From assembly GCA_900554375.1 (NCBI GenBank), contig USHK01000067.1, positions 1-6,507 on the forward strand: 6,507 nt of DNA, written 5' to 3'. Position 1 is the first letter of the stretch, and each line of letters starts with the position of its first letter. Shown in pieces: positions 1 through 5,913 of this stretch. This DNA comes from an uncultured Sutterella sp. (GTDB taxonomy: Bacteria; Pseudomonadota; Gammaproteobacteria; Burkholderiales; Burkholderiaceae_F). A program made the position numbers and the translations under genes. The notes below the pieces were generated by a model. The model was not told where the DNA came from. It ran no database searches and saw nothing but the letters and a program-made list of their open reading frames with translations.

Positions 1-541
1 ACATAAGAGCGGTCCATCCGTCAAAGATCAATTCGATTGCAACGAAGATGCCGAAAATCCAGGTGGCACTCTGAGGCCAACCCCACCAAAGGCAACCGCC
101 TAACAGTAAGGAAACGATGGCGGAGAAGAGCATCAGACCCCAGCCTTTTGCATCCGTGTTGGAGAATGCAGCCCAGCACTTAACTAAACCGATTGCGATG
201 AAGTAGGAAGCCAGGAAGAGTGTAAGTGTTTCTGTGCCCGCGATCGGATAGAACATCAAGAGCAGACCCGTAAGAGCGGTCAGAAGGGCAAGGATAATAG
301 CTGCGGTTCTTGCACCCCAGCCCTCGGCTTTCCAGAACAGCGCTAGGCCTGTCGCACCGGAAACCAAAAGCATTGCGCCGATAAAGATGGTGACGCCGAC
401 AGAGAAAGCGATAGGTGCAAATAAACCGATCGTGCCGAGGACGATACAGAAGATGCCCCAGCCGATCATTGCACCGCTGCGCTTCTTAAGAGGCTTCAGC
501 AGTTCATTTACCACACGATTGTTTGCATTGTTTTGTGTCAT
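1..541 (-). CDS. HdeD-like (DUF308) membrane protein, partial at the left edge
   Basis: The frame opens at ATG 539-541 and stays open to the left edge, giving 180 visible residues and no stop, so the C-terminus is cut off. A strong Shine-Dalgarno (GGAGGAAA) sits just upstream and supports this start. The polar N-terminus (MTQNNANNRV) is followed by about six hydrophobic segments (roughly residues 24-44, 46-70, 79-99, 104-124, 134-154 and 159-180) separated by short loops with Gly-Trp pairs (EGWGAR, AKGWGL). The end IELIFDGWTALM resembles the last helix of HdeD-family proteins, which are about 190 aa in E. coli, so only a few residues are probably missing. HdeD is an inner-membrane protein linked to acid resistance at high cell density in E. 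coli; its biochemical activity is unclear and that role need not apply here. It follows the DUF2721 pair after a 67-nt gap holding a hairpin that covers its ribosome binding site. The family call is from memory of the fold pattern. Confidence 0.8.
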   Translation of the reverse strand, partial: MTQNNANNRVVNELLKPLKKRSGAMIGWGIFCIVLGTIGLFAPIAFSVGVTIFIGAMLLVSGATGLALFWKAEGWGARTAAIILALLTALTGLLLMFYPIAGTETLTLFLASYFIAIGLVKCWAAFSNTDAKGWGLMLFSAIVSLLLGGCLWWGWPQSATWIFGIFVAIELIFDGWTALM

Positions 542-591
542 ATTTTCCTCCAATGACGATGATCCCATCATCGCCTTTTTGGAGGAAATAT
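540..591 (-). promoter_or_regulatory. Hairpin sequestering the RBS and start of the HdeD-like gene
   Basis: In the minus-strand transcript, a 10-nt arm TTTCCTCCAA (579-588) is perfectly complementary to TTGGAGGAAA (544-553), which contains the Shine-Dalgarno of the HdeD-like gene. With one bulged base the pairing extends through position 540 and so includes the A and U of the start codon. Inside lies a second stem, GGCGATGAT (567-575) with ATCATCGTC (555-563), nine pairs including one G-U, closed by a GGG loop (564-566). The two stems are separated by a small AAA/A internal loop. The likely effect is to block ribosome access, giving translational control. Read on the plus strand, the inner stem is followed by TTTTT (576-580) and could act as a terminator of antisense transcription, though no plus-strand gene lies to its left in the window. 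The structure is seen directly; the regulatory role is inference. Confidence 0.6.
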
Positions 592-608
592 TCAGCGGAG
601 TCGCACCA

Positions 609-1046
609 CTATGAGCCTCTCGCAATCCGGATGGAAGTGCGGATGGTTTTTAGAGAAATTTGAATTTCAAGCACAAAGAAAATAGTGGAGACCACAATGA
701 ATACAACAGCAGTCAGCAGCATGGTGGATTTCCAAACTTCCATATTAAGTCCTGAGAGGTGCTCCAGGATCGTCACCAAAACGAGAATACCGGAGAAGGC
801 TGCGGAAGTTGTTACAGCCAAAATCGCGTTTTTTAACAAGTGACTGCGCTCGTAGGTAAGGCGAATGGCTTTCTCGAGAACGGGATCAATTGCAGGTGCT
901 TTTTGTCGCCGCTCTTTAAGTAGGGCTCGTACTCGATCGGTAGTGTAGTTGTAGCGGGCTGTCATGGCCAACAGCAGCAAGCCGACACCGGAAATCAGCG
1001 TGATTGGGGTTAAGGCATCGGAAAGTGTGACCGCATAAGAAAGCAT
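609..1046 (-). CDS. DUF2721-type membrane protein, second of a tandem pair
   Basis: A 145-residue protein with three hydrophobic segments (about residues 10-30, 72-95 and 107-130). A basic stretch follows the first (RYNYTTDRVRALLKERRQK, residues 31-49). This topology, with an N-terminal LTP-x-TLISG helix followed by Arg-rich sequence, is typical of DUF2721 proteins, whose function is unknown. I chose ATG 1044-1046 over ATG 1050-1052: the AGGAG is only one base from the earlier ATG but seven from the later one, and the later start aligns without gaps with the upstream paralogue (MLSYAVTLSDAL versus MVEFSATLSDAL). By hand alignment the two are about 47% identical across their length with no gaps. 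The upstream gene's TAG stop lies inside this gene's Shine-Dalgarno, suggesting coupled translation. The family call is moderately sure and the function is unknown. Confidence 0.75.
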   Translation of the reverse strand: MLSYAVTLSDALTPITLISGVGLLLLAMTARYNYTTDRVRALLKERRQKAPAIDPVLEKAIRLTYERSHLLKNAILAVTTSAAFSGILVLVTILEHLSGLNMEVWKSTMLLTAVVFIVVSTIFFVLEIQISLKTIRTSIRIARGS

Positions 1047-1056
1047 ATCCATTCTC

Positions 1057-1497
1057 CTATTGCGGTCTGTTATGGTGGTGTACCGTCAGGCCCAGCGCCT
1101 TTACGGAAATCTGAACCTCGCTGACATAGATGCAGCTGGAGAGAACAATGAAGATCACTGAGGCCAGCAGCATTGTCGATTTCATCAGAGATAAATCTAA
1201 AGTAAAAAGCCGTTCAATGACGATGACTAGAACTTGAAGGCTGCTGAAAGCCGCTGAAATCATAAGGGTCAAAATTCCGGTTTTCAGAAGGCTGGCTCGT
1301 TTGTAAATAAGGTCAATGGATTGGTCAACTTCTTCATGAAAGTCTTCTGATTCTTCTTTACGCTCCGCTAATAGCTGTCGGATTCGGCTCGTCGCATGGC
1401 AATAACGCGCTGACATGGAAACCAGAAGCAACCCTACGCCGGAAATTAGCGTTACCGGTGCGAGAGCGTCTGAGAGCGTCGCACTGAACTCAACCAT
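1057..1497 (-). CDS. DUF2721-type membrane protein, first of a tandem pair
   Basis: A 146-residue paralogue of the next gene with the same layout: a hydrophobic segment at about 10-30 (ALAPVTLISGVGLLLVSM), a basic RYCHATSRIRQLLAERK stretch at 31-47, an acidic linker (EESEDFHEE, 48-56), and two more hydrophobic segments at about 72-95 and 107-130. It ends in HHHNRPQ. The frame is open further upstream to 1539, but ATG 1495-1497 is preferred: it has a good Shine-Dalgarno (GAGGAG) about 8 nt upstream, and it gives a start matching the paralogue. The linker and tail differ most from the paralogue, while TLISGVGLLL, LLK, SAAFS and KSTMLL are shared. It is divergent from ruvX and is probably the first gene of a three-gene membrane operon ending in the HdeD-like gene. 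Function unknown. Confidence 0.75.
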   Translation of the reverse strand: MVEFSATLSDALAPVTLISGVGLLLVSMSARYCHATSRIRQLLAERKEESEDFHEEVDQSIDLIYKRASLLKTGILTLMISAAFSSLQVLVIVIERLFTLDLSLMKSTMLLASVIFIVLSSCIYVSEVQISVKALGLTVHHHNRPQ

Positions 1498-1660
1498 TAT
1501 TATTACTCCTCTCATACATGATCGAATTTTAGGCGACAAGGAGCCTAATTAAGGGTTTTCGGTTTTCGAAAGGAAAAGAAAAAAGCTTTTGGGAATTAGA
1601 ATAAGGCTTTTCTGGGCTCTCTCATGACGATTTGTCGAGCTTTTTTCGTTATTAAATAAG
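1498..1660. promoter_or_regulatory. Divergent intergenic region with weak promoter boxes and a stem-loop
   Basis: This 163-bp AT-rich gap separates the DUF2721 gene from ruvX and must carry promoters for both unless ruvX starts elsewhere. For the minus strand, TAAAAT (1526-1531) is a plausible -10 box placing the transcript start a little upstream of the GAGGAG; no convincing -35 is visible. For the plus strand, TAGAAT (1597-1602) is a possible -10, also without a clear -35. Further right, GCTC (1616-1619) and GAC (1626-1628) can pair with GTC-GAGC (1634-1640) just before six Ts (1641-1646), a terminator- or attenuator-like arrangement with a six-base bulge. Separately, GAAAAAAGCT (1578-1587) and AGCTTTTTTC (1638-1647) form a perfect 10-bp inverted repeat around this element. 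All regulatory roles are inferred. Confidence 0.3.
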
Positions 1661-2113
1661 ATGTCTCAGCAATCTGCACTGGAAAGACTTTCGGAAGACT
1701 CAATTGTTATCGCTTTTGATTACGGTCTGAAAAGAATCGGCGTAGCCGTCGGCAATCTATTGACTAAGTCTGCGCGTCCTTTGAGAATCATTCATTGGAA
1801 AAAAAATGATCAGAAATGGGCGGAAATTACACAGGTGCTCTCAGAGTGGCAGCCAGCAGCTGTTGTGGTTGGAGTTCCTCGTCATAAAGACGGCAAGCCG
1901 AATGACATGACGCCGATCTGCGAACGTTTTGCTAATCAAATTGAAGGCAGGTACGGGATTCCCGTTGTACGGGAAGACGAGCGCTACAGTTCTGTAGAGG
2001 CAGAAAGCTATCATGATGCAGATGATGACGATCCGATCGATGATGAGGCAGCCGCCATTATTCTTGACCAATGGCTGAACAAAGCCCCCGGAGAAAAAAA
2101 TGAAAACAATTAA
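1661..2113 (+). CDS. ruvX: RuvX/YqgF family RNase H-fold nuclease (putative pre-16S rRNA nuclease)
   Basis: A 150-aa cytoplasmic protein of the YqgF family, an RNase H-like fold implicated in 16S rRNA 5'-end maturation and earlier proposed as a Holliday junction resolvase. The first beta hairpin carries AFDYGLKRIGVAVGN (residues 18-32) with the expected first acidic residue at D20. The middle has VVVGVPRHKDGKPNDMT, where VVVGVP matches the family's IVGLP-type strand, followed by ERFANQIEGRYGIPV. The second acidic site is in DERYSSVEAES, and the third in IDDEAAAIILDQWL. The segment before that third motif is unusually acidic (DADDDDP), and the C-terminal tail ([11 protein letters not shown]) is polar and unconserved. 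The 14 residues before the first strand are longer than in E. coli. ATG 1661 is the only sensible start, yet no clear Shine-Dalgarno precedes it. The 3' end overlaps plsC by 14 nt, implying coupled expression. Confidence 0.93.
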   Translation: MSQQSALERLSEDSIVIAFDYGLKRIGVAVGNLLTKSARPLRIIHWKKNDQKWAEITQVLSEWQPAAVVVGVPRHKDGKPNDMTPICERFANQIEGRYGIPVVREDERYSSVEAESYHDADDDDPIDDEAAAIILDQWLNKAPGEKNENN

Positions 2114-2936
2114 AGGCATTTGGCGTTTCAGCAGAGTCGTTTGTTATGCCTTCGTCTGTCTTTTTCAGGCGTACACACGGTTTAAGCGAGTAGATCGGAA
2201 AGAAAAAGGCAGGATGCTCCGCTACTATCCGACTCAAGTGCTAAAGCTTGCCGGCGTGCGCTGCAGCTACGAAGGCAACGTGCCGGAATTGCTGCATGAA
2301 TGCGGATTGACTGACGCTCCTCCGGCCTACATGGTTTTAAGCAATCATGTTTCTTGGCTTGATATCTTCTCTTTGGACTCTCAGCTTCCGAGCCGTTTTA
2401 TCGCTAAGGCTGAAATTGCAAAATGGCCGATTTTCGGATTGATCGCTCAGCAGATCGGGACGCTTTTTATCAACCGCTCAAGCAAACGGGCAATTCTGCG
2501 AATTAACGACGACATCCGCGGCGCGCTGTGCAACTGCGAAGCGGTGACAATTTTTGCCGAGGGGACGACAACTTTCGGAAACGAACTTCTGCCGATTAAA
2601 GCTAACTTTATCGCACCGGCCTGTGAAATCGGGGCGACAGTTCAGCCTGTAATCCTTTCCTACAAAAATAAAGGAAAACCGACGAAGCAGGCCGCTTTTT
2701 CCGGAGATGTCACATTGTTCGGTTCTCTATGGAATGTTGTCACGATGGATGATGCAGAAGTTGTTGTCTATTTCCTAGAGCCGATCAGCAATACAAAAGA
2801 GCTGACGCGTCACGAGGTTGCGAAAATCTGTGAGGATCGCATGAGAGCCAAACTTCAGGAAATTTGGGGTAATGAATATGTGGCCAACGATGCGAATGCA
2901 GCCGAGGCTTTAGCTAAAGCGATTGCCAACGGATAA
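2100..2936 (+). CDS. PlsC-type lysophospholipid / 1-acylglycerol-3-phosphate acyltransferase
   Basis: A 278-aa membrane-associated acyltransferase of the LPLAT family, which transfers an acyl group to a lysophospholipid such as 1-acyl-glycerol-3-phosphate to make phosphatidic acid. The N-terminus has a hydrophobic segment (about residues 12-25) flanked by basic residues. Motif I is NHVSWLD with H83 and D88, motif II is the region [14 protein letters not shown] (100-113) followed by FINRSS, motif III is FAEGTTTFG (152-160), and motif IV is around VQPVILSY (181-188). The usual proline of FPEGT is alanine here, and the residue after EGT is threonine, as in several betaproteobacterial homologues and in OlsA-type enzymes. 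A lyso-ornithine lipid acyltransferase therefore cannot be excluded from sequence. The start at 2100 has GGAG (2090-2093) six bases upstream, inside the ruvX end. The C-terminus ends in an Ala-rich tail. Confidence 0.88.
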   Translation: MKTIKGIWRFSRVVCYAFVCLFQAYTRFKRVDRKEKGRMLRYYPTQVLKLAGVRCSYEGNVPELLHECGLTDAPPAYMVLSNHVSWLDIFSLDSQLPSRFIAKAEIAKWPIFGLIAQQIGTLFINRSSKRAILRINDDIRGALCNCEAVTIFAEGTTTFGNELLPIKANFIAPACEIGATVQPVILSYKNKGKPTKQAAFSGDVTLFGSLWNVVTMDDAEVVVYFLEPISNTKELTRHEVAKICEDRMRAKLQEIWGNEYVANDANAAEALAKAIANG

Positions 2937-2992
2937 GGCTCGAATTTTTTGCGAAGACGGTTAAACTTACGGCAGTAGTGTTTTGTACTCAA

Positions 2993-3841
2993 ATGACGAA
3001 AATGAAACCTGTTAGAAAAGCAGTATTCCCGGTTGCCGGTCTCGGCACTCGTTTCCTTCCTGCAACGAAAGCGATGCCGAAAGAAATGCTTCCTGTGGTG
3101 GACAAACCTTTGATCCAATACGCAGTCGAAGAAGCGGCCGCCGCCGGTATAACGGACATGATCTTCATTACGGGCCGTCATAAGCGCGCCATTGAAGACC
3201 ATTTTGACAGCGCGCCAGAGCTTGAGCGCGATTTAAAGAGCAAAAACAAAAATGCTCTTTTAGCCACTTTGAAAGCAGTTGTGCCGCCCGGAATTAATTT
3301 CATTTTTATCCGTCAGCCTGAACCTCTAGGTTTGGGGCATGCAGTCCTTTGCGCTCAGCCGGTCGTCGGAGAAGAGCCGTTTGCCGTTTTACTGGCTGAC
3401 GACCTGATCGATGCTAAACAGCCTGCGATTGCACAACTGATCAAGGCTCGTGAAGAGAATAACGGCGGCAACGTACTGGCAGTACAAACCGTTCCTCGTG
3501 AACTGACAAAACAGTACGGTATTGTTGAAGTCAACGGCGAGCATGAGAAGTGCCCGACGATCCGCTCTATCGTTGAAAAACCTGATCCTCAGGTTGCTCC
3601 TTCTACCATGGCCGTGATCGGGCGTTATGTTCTTGAGCCTGAAATTTTTGACAGTCTGCGCAAGATCGACCGCGGTGCCGGCGGGGAAATCCAGCTGACG
3701 GATGCGATCGCTCGCGAAATTCCGAAAGGTAAAACCGTTGCCTGTAAATACGACGGCGAGCGTTTTGACTGCGGTTCCAAACAGGGTTTCCTGAATGCAA
3801 CTGTTCACTACGCCCGCAAAGAAGGTTACAGAATTATTTAG
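2993..3841 (+). CDS. galU: UTP-glucose-1-phosphate uridylyltransferase
   Basis: A cytoplasmic enzyme making UDP-glucose from UTP and glucose 1-phosphate, feeding LPS core, capsule and galactose metabolism. The N-terminal nucleotide-binding signature [19 protein letters not shown] is intact, followed by [24 protein letters not shown], the metal-binding-type [19 protein letters not shown] and [10 protein letters not shown], all as in bacterial GalU. The frame is open from a GTG at 2978, and ATGs occur at 2993 and 3002. I chose 2993 ([12 protein letters not shown], 282 aa), but no good Shine-Dalgarno is present for any of the three, so 3002 is nearly as likely. The C-terminus ([10 protein letters not shown]) is somewhat shorter than in E. 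coli GalU. A 56-nt gap separates it from plsC, so it may be in the same transcript. Its stop overlaps convergent hldC by 8 bp. Confidence 0.95.
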   Translation: MTKMKPVRKAVFPVAGLGTRFLPATKAMPKEMLPVVDKPLIQYAVEEAAAAGITDMIFITGRHKRAIEDHFDSAPELERDLKSKNKNALLATLKAVVPPGINFIFIRQPEPLGLGHAVLCAQPVVGEEPFAVLLADDLIDAKQPAIAQLIKAREENNGGNVLAVQTVPRELTKQYGIVEVNGEHEKCPTIRSIVEKPDPQVAPSTMAVIGRYVLEPEIFDSLRKIDRGAGGEIQLTDAIAREIPKGKTVACKYDGERFDCGSKQGFLNATVHYARKEGYRII

Positions 3842-4328
3842 ATCTGACTTTATTTAGGAGTTTGGTTGTGCTTCGGTCGTAATCAAAAGCGACCGTCACA
3901 ACTTTTCCTCCGTAGGAATGAACGATCTCGGCTTCAGGAAGCTGAGAGATCTCGTAATCTCCGCCCTTGACGTAGATGTCGGGGCGGACTTTTTTTACGA
4001 CTTCCAGCGGAACCTTGTCCTTAAAAATCACGACACCGGCAGTACTTTCCAATGCCGCAAGGACGGCAGCCCGGTCATTTTCAGAATTAATCGGACGGTC
4101 CGGCCCTTTGCCGAGCATTCGGACAGATTCGTCGCTGTTGACGGCGACAACTAGGCTTGCACCCAGGGAAGCGGCCTGAGCCAGATACGTCACATGGCCG
4201 CGATGAAGGATGTCAAAGACGCCGTTGGTCAGAACGACAGGGTGCGGAAGGGTGCGCACGAATTCTTCGAGTTTTTCGAAAGGGACAATCTTTTTCTCGA
4301 AAGAAGGAGGAGGAAGATGCTGACTCAT
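3834..4328 (-). CDS. hldC: D-glycero-beta-D-manno-heptose 1-phosphate adenylyltransferase (RfaE domain II)
   Basis: A 164-aa cytidylyltransferase-like enzyme that joins ATP and D-glycero-beta-D-manno-heptose 1-phosphate to ADP-D-glycero-beta-D-manno-heptose. The catalytic HxGH appears as HRGH (residues 42-45) within [17 protein letters not shown]. It is followed by [23 protein letters not shown]-type [20 protein letters not shown] and the C-terminal STTKLL motif. E. coli fuses this domain to the kinase as HldE, whereas here it stands alone, as in Neisseria and Burkholderia. The frame is open to 4391, but the start at ATG 4326-4328 is preferred because it forms an ATGA overlap with the gmhB stop and gives a normal length. 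A 12-bp hairpin is embedded in its last codons (3865-3902), probably serving galU on the other strand. The gene overlaps convergent galU by 8 bp. Confidence 0.93.
   Translation of the reverse strand: MSQHLPPPSFEKKIVPFEKLEEFVRTLPHPVVLTNGVFDILHRGHVTYLAQAASLGASLVVAVNSDESVRMLGKGPDRPINSENDRAAVLAALESTAGVVIFKDKVPLEVVKKVRPDIYVKGGDYEISQLPEAEIVHSYGGKVVTVAFDYDRSTTKLLNKVRSK
3865..3906 (+). terminator. Terminator-like hairpin for galU inside the hldC coding region
   Basis: On the plus strand GTTGTG (3865-3870) pairs with CACAAC (3897-3902), and CGGTCG (3874-3879) pairs with CGACCG (3890-3895). The two six-pair stems are separated by a CTT/T internal loop and closed by a 10-nt loop (3880-3889). TTTT (3903-3906) follows at once, as in an intrinsic terminator. 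It starts 23 nt after the galU stop and lies antisense to the codons for [13 protein letters not shown] of HldC. On the minus strand the hairpin is followed by CAAAC rather than Ts, so the polarity fits galU. The T run is short (four), so efficiency is uncertain. Confidence 0.6.
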
Positions 4329-4906
4329 AGTAGTTTGGCTGCTGCGAGAAGGTCTTTGGCCTGCAAGTGAGGGACGGGGCATTCCGTCCAAGGTTTTGTG
4401 CCGTCGGATTGCACTAAAACGGCTTTGGAGAGACCGGCGGCTTTTGCGGCTTGTATGTCAGAGGTTTTATCTCCGATGAGAACGCTTTGCGTCAGGTCGA
4501 TATTGAGTTCCTGGGCCGCCTGGAGCAGCATGCCGGGGTTAGGTTTTCGACAATCACAGTCTTTCAGATATGGTGCAAAAGCGTGGGTAGGATGATGCGG
4601 GCAGAAATATACAGCCGAGAGAGGAGCGTTGTGTTGTGCGAAAACGCCCGCAAGCCAAAACGTTAACTCTCTGAATTGATCAATACTGTACTTTCCGCGT
4701 CCTATTCCGCTCTGGTTTGTCACGATCACCAGCTGATAGCCTTTTCGGACAAGCTCGGCCGCTCCCTCAAGTGCACCGGGAATGAAGTGAAAATTTTCTC
4801 GACTGTGGACATAAGCGTAGTCCACGTTAATGACGCCGTCTCTATCTAGAAACGCGGCTTTTACCGCGTTGCTAAATCGAGGCCTGAAGGTGAAGCAAAA
4901 TCTCAT
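4325..4906 (-). CDS. gmhB: D-glycero-beta-D-manno-heptose 1,7-bisphosphate 7-phosphatase
   Basis: A 193-aa HAD-superfamily, histidinol-phosphatase-like phosphatase that removes the 7-phosphate from heptose 1,7-bisphosphate. Motif I is FLDRDGVIN with nucleophile D21 and acid/base D23. Motif II is [11 protein letters not shown] (61-71). The zinc-binding loop shows CPHHP (102-106) and [10 protein letters not shown] (117-126), matching the Cys-His-Cys-Cys site of GmhB. The final motif is IGDKTSD (144-150). The start ATG 4904-4906 overlaps the hldD stop as ATGA, and the gene's own stop overlaps hldC the same way, so translation is probably coupled through all three. The first 15 residues ([10 protein letters not shown] and following) extend beyond the E. 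coli N-terminus but no later start is available before motif I. Confidence 0.94.
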   Translation of the reverse strand: MRFCFTFRPRFSNAVKAAFLDRDGVINVDYAYVHSRENFHFIPGALEGAAELVRKGYQLVIVTNQSGIGRGKYSIDQFRELTFWLAGVFAQHNAPLSAVYFCPHHPTHAFAPYLKDCDCRKPNPGMLLQAAQELNIDLTQSVLIGDKTSDIQAAKAAGLSKAVLVQSDGTKPWTECPVPHLQAKDLLAAAKLL

Positions 4907-5898
4907 GCGAATTTCTTGAGGAGTTCGAGCATATACAGGTGAGTGCCCTCTTGTACGCTCTTAAACTTAACTTCGCATCCTGCTTTTCTGAGCTCGGTGA
5001 GATCTGCCTGAGTGTAGGCTTGATATTTGCCGACCAATGCTTCCGGGAACGGGATGTATTCAATGAATCCCTGATTTACGGCTTCTGCAAGCGACAAGGC
5101 AGCTTTCCCTTCCTGTTCGCGCAGTGTGTTGACGACCGTCAGTGCGACGTCATTAAACTGCTGAGCTTTGCCGGTGCCGCAGTTGTAAATGCCGGAGACG
5201 GATTTATCCAGGCAGAAGAAGTTCACGTCGACGACATCGTCTACGTAAACGAAGTCTCGCATTTGAGCTCCGTTCGTATAACCCAAGCAGCCTTCGAAAA
5301 GTTTGACCTTTCCGTCCTTGCGGAATTGATGGAACTGGTGGTATGCCACGGAAGCCATGCGGCCTTTGTGCTGTTCATGCGGACCGTAAACGTTGAAGTA
5401 GCGAAGGCCGGCGACAGGCGCCGTAAGACCTTTCTGCATTTCTTTACGAAGAACCTGGTCGAAGAGATATTTAGAGTAACCGTAAACATTCAAGGGTTTT
5501 TCGTAACGGATGTCTTCTTTAAAGACATTGGATGCGCCGTAGGTTGCAGCAGAAGAAGCGTAGATGAAGGGAATCTTTTCTTCCTGGCACCAACGGAAAA
5601 GCTCCAGCGTGTAGCGGTAGTTGTTTTCCATCATGTAGTGACCGTTGTGCTCCATGGTGTCGGAGCAAGCGCCTTCGTGGAAAATAGCTTCCGGCTTAGC
5701 GATTTTTCGGGCTTTAACTTTCTCGATGAAGTCGACTTTATCGAAATAATCGATGATGTGATGGTCGGCAAGATTGACAAACTTGTCTGCCTGAGTGAGG
5801 TTGTCGACAGCGATGACATCATTGCAGCCTCTGTTGTTGAGACCTTTAACGATATTGGCGCCGATAAAGCCGGCAGCACCGGTAACAATAAAGCTCAT
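4903..5898 (-). CDS. hldD: ADP-L-glycero-D-manno-heptose 6-epimerase
   Basis: A 331-aa short-chain dehydrogenase/reductase-type epimerase that converts ADP-D-glycero- to ADP-L-glycero-D-manno-heptose, the donor for the LPS inner core. The Rossmann glycine motif TGAAGFIG is at residues 6-13, followed by [13 protein letters not shown] and the family-typical [15 protein letters not shown]. The catalytic set is SSA (115-117) and YGYSK (139-143, Tyr139 and Lys143). Further on are [61 protein letters not shown] and the C-terminal helix. It is slightly longer than the 310-aa E. coli enzyme, mainly in the segment around residues 265-278. ATG 5896-5898 has AAGGA about seven bases upstream. It starts 15 nt after hldA and overlaps gmhB by 4 nt. 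Confidence 0.96.
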   Translation of the reverse strand: MSFIVTGAAGFIGANIVKGLNNRGCNDVIAVDNLTQADKFVNLADHHIIDYFDKVDFIEKVKARKIAKPEAIFHEGACSDTMEHNGHYMMENNYRYTLELFRWCQEEKIPFIYASSAATYGASNVFKEDIRYEKPLNVYGYSKYLFDQVLRKEMQKGLTAPVAGLRYFNVYGPHEQHKGRMASVAYHQFHQFRKDGKVKLFEGCLGYTNGAQMRDFVYVDDVVDVNFFCLDKSVSGIYNCGTGKAQQFNDVALTVVNTLREQEGKAALSLAEAVNQGFIEYIPFPEALVGKYQAYTQADLTELRKAGCEVKFKSVQEGTHLYMLELLKKFA

Positions 5899-5913
5899 TC
5901 TTAGTTCCTTAAT

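Noticed and set aside
387..614. A 75-codon plus-strand frame across the HdeD-like start and the hairpin
   Set aside because: It is antisense to the HdeD-like gene, lacks a Shine-Dalgarno and runs through the palindrome; no protein features are seen.
1498..1539. A 14-residue N-terminal extension of the first DUF2721 protein
   Set aside because: The GAGGAG before ATG 1495-1497 and the gap-free match to the paralogue's start favour the shorter protein.
1953..1975. Palindrome ACGGGA-T-TCCCGT and a nearby repeat of GTACGGGA inside ruvX
   Set aside because: It lies in conserved coding sequence (GRYGIPVVREDER), is short, and has no T tract or neighbouring signal, so it is probably a chance product of the codons.
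2937..2992. A separate promoter or terminator between plsC and galU
   Set aside because: A run of six Ts (2945-2950) is present but no convincing stem precedes it, and no good -35/-10 pair is visible, so the gap was left unannotated.
4939..5904. A 321-codon open frame on the plus strand opposite hldD
   Set aside because: It is antisense to the complete, clearly conserved hldD and its product shows no recognisable domain; it is a shadow of the codon pattern of hldD.
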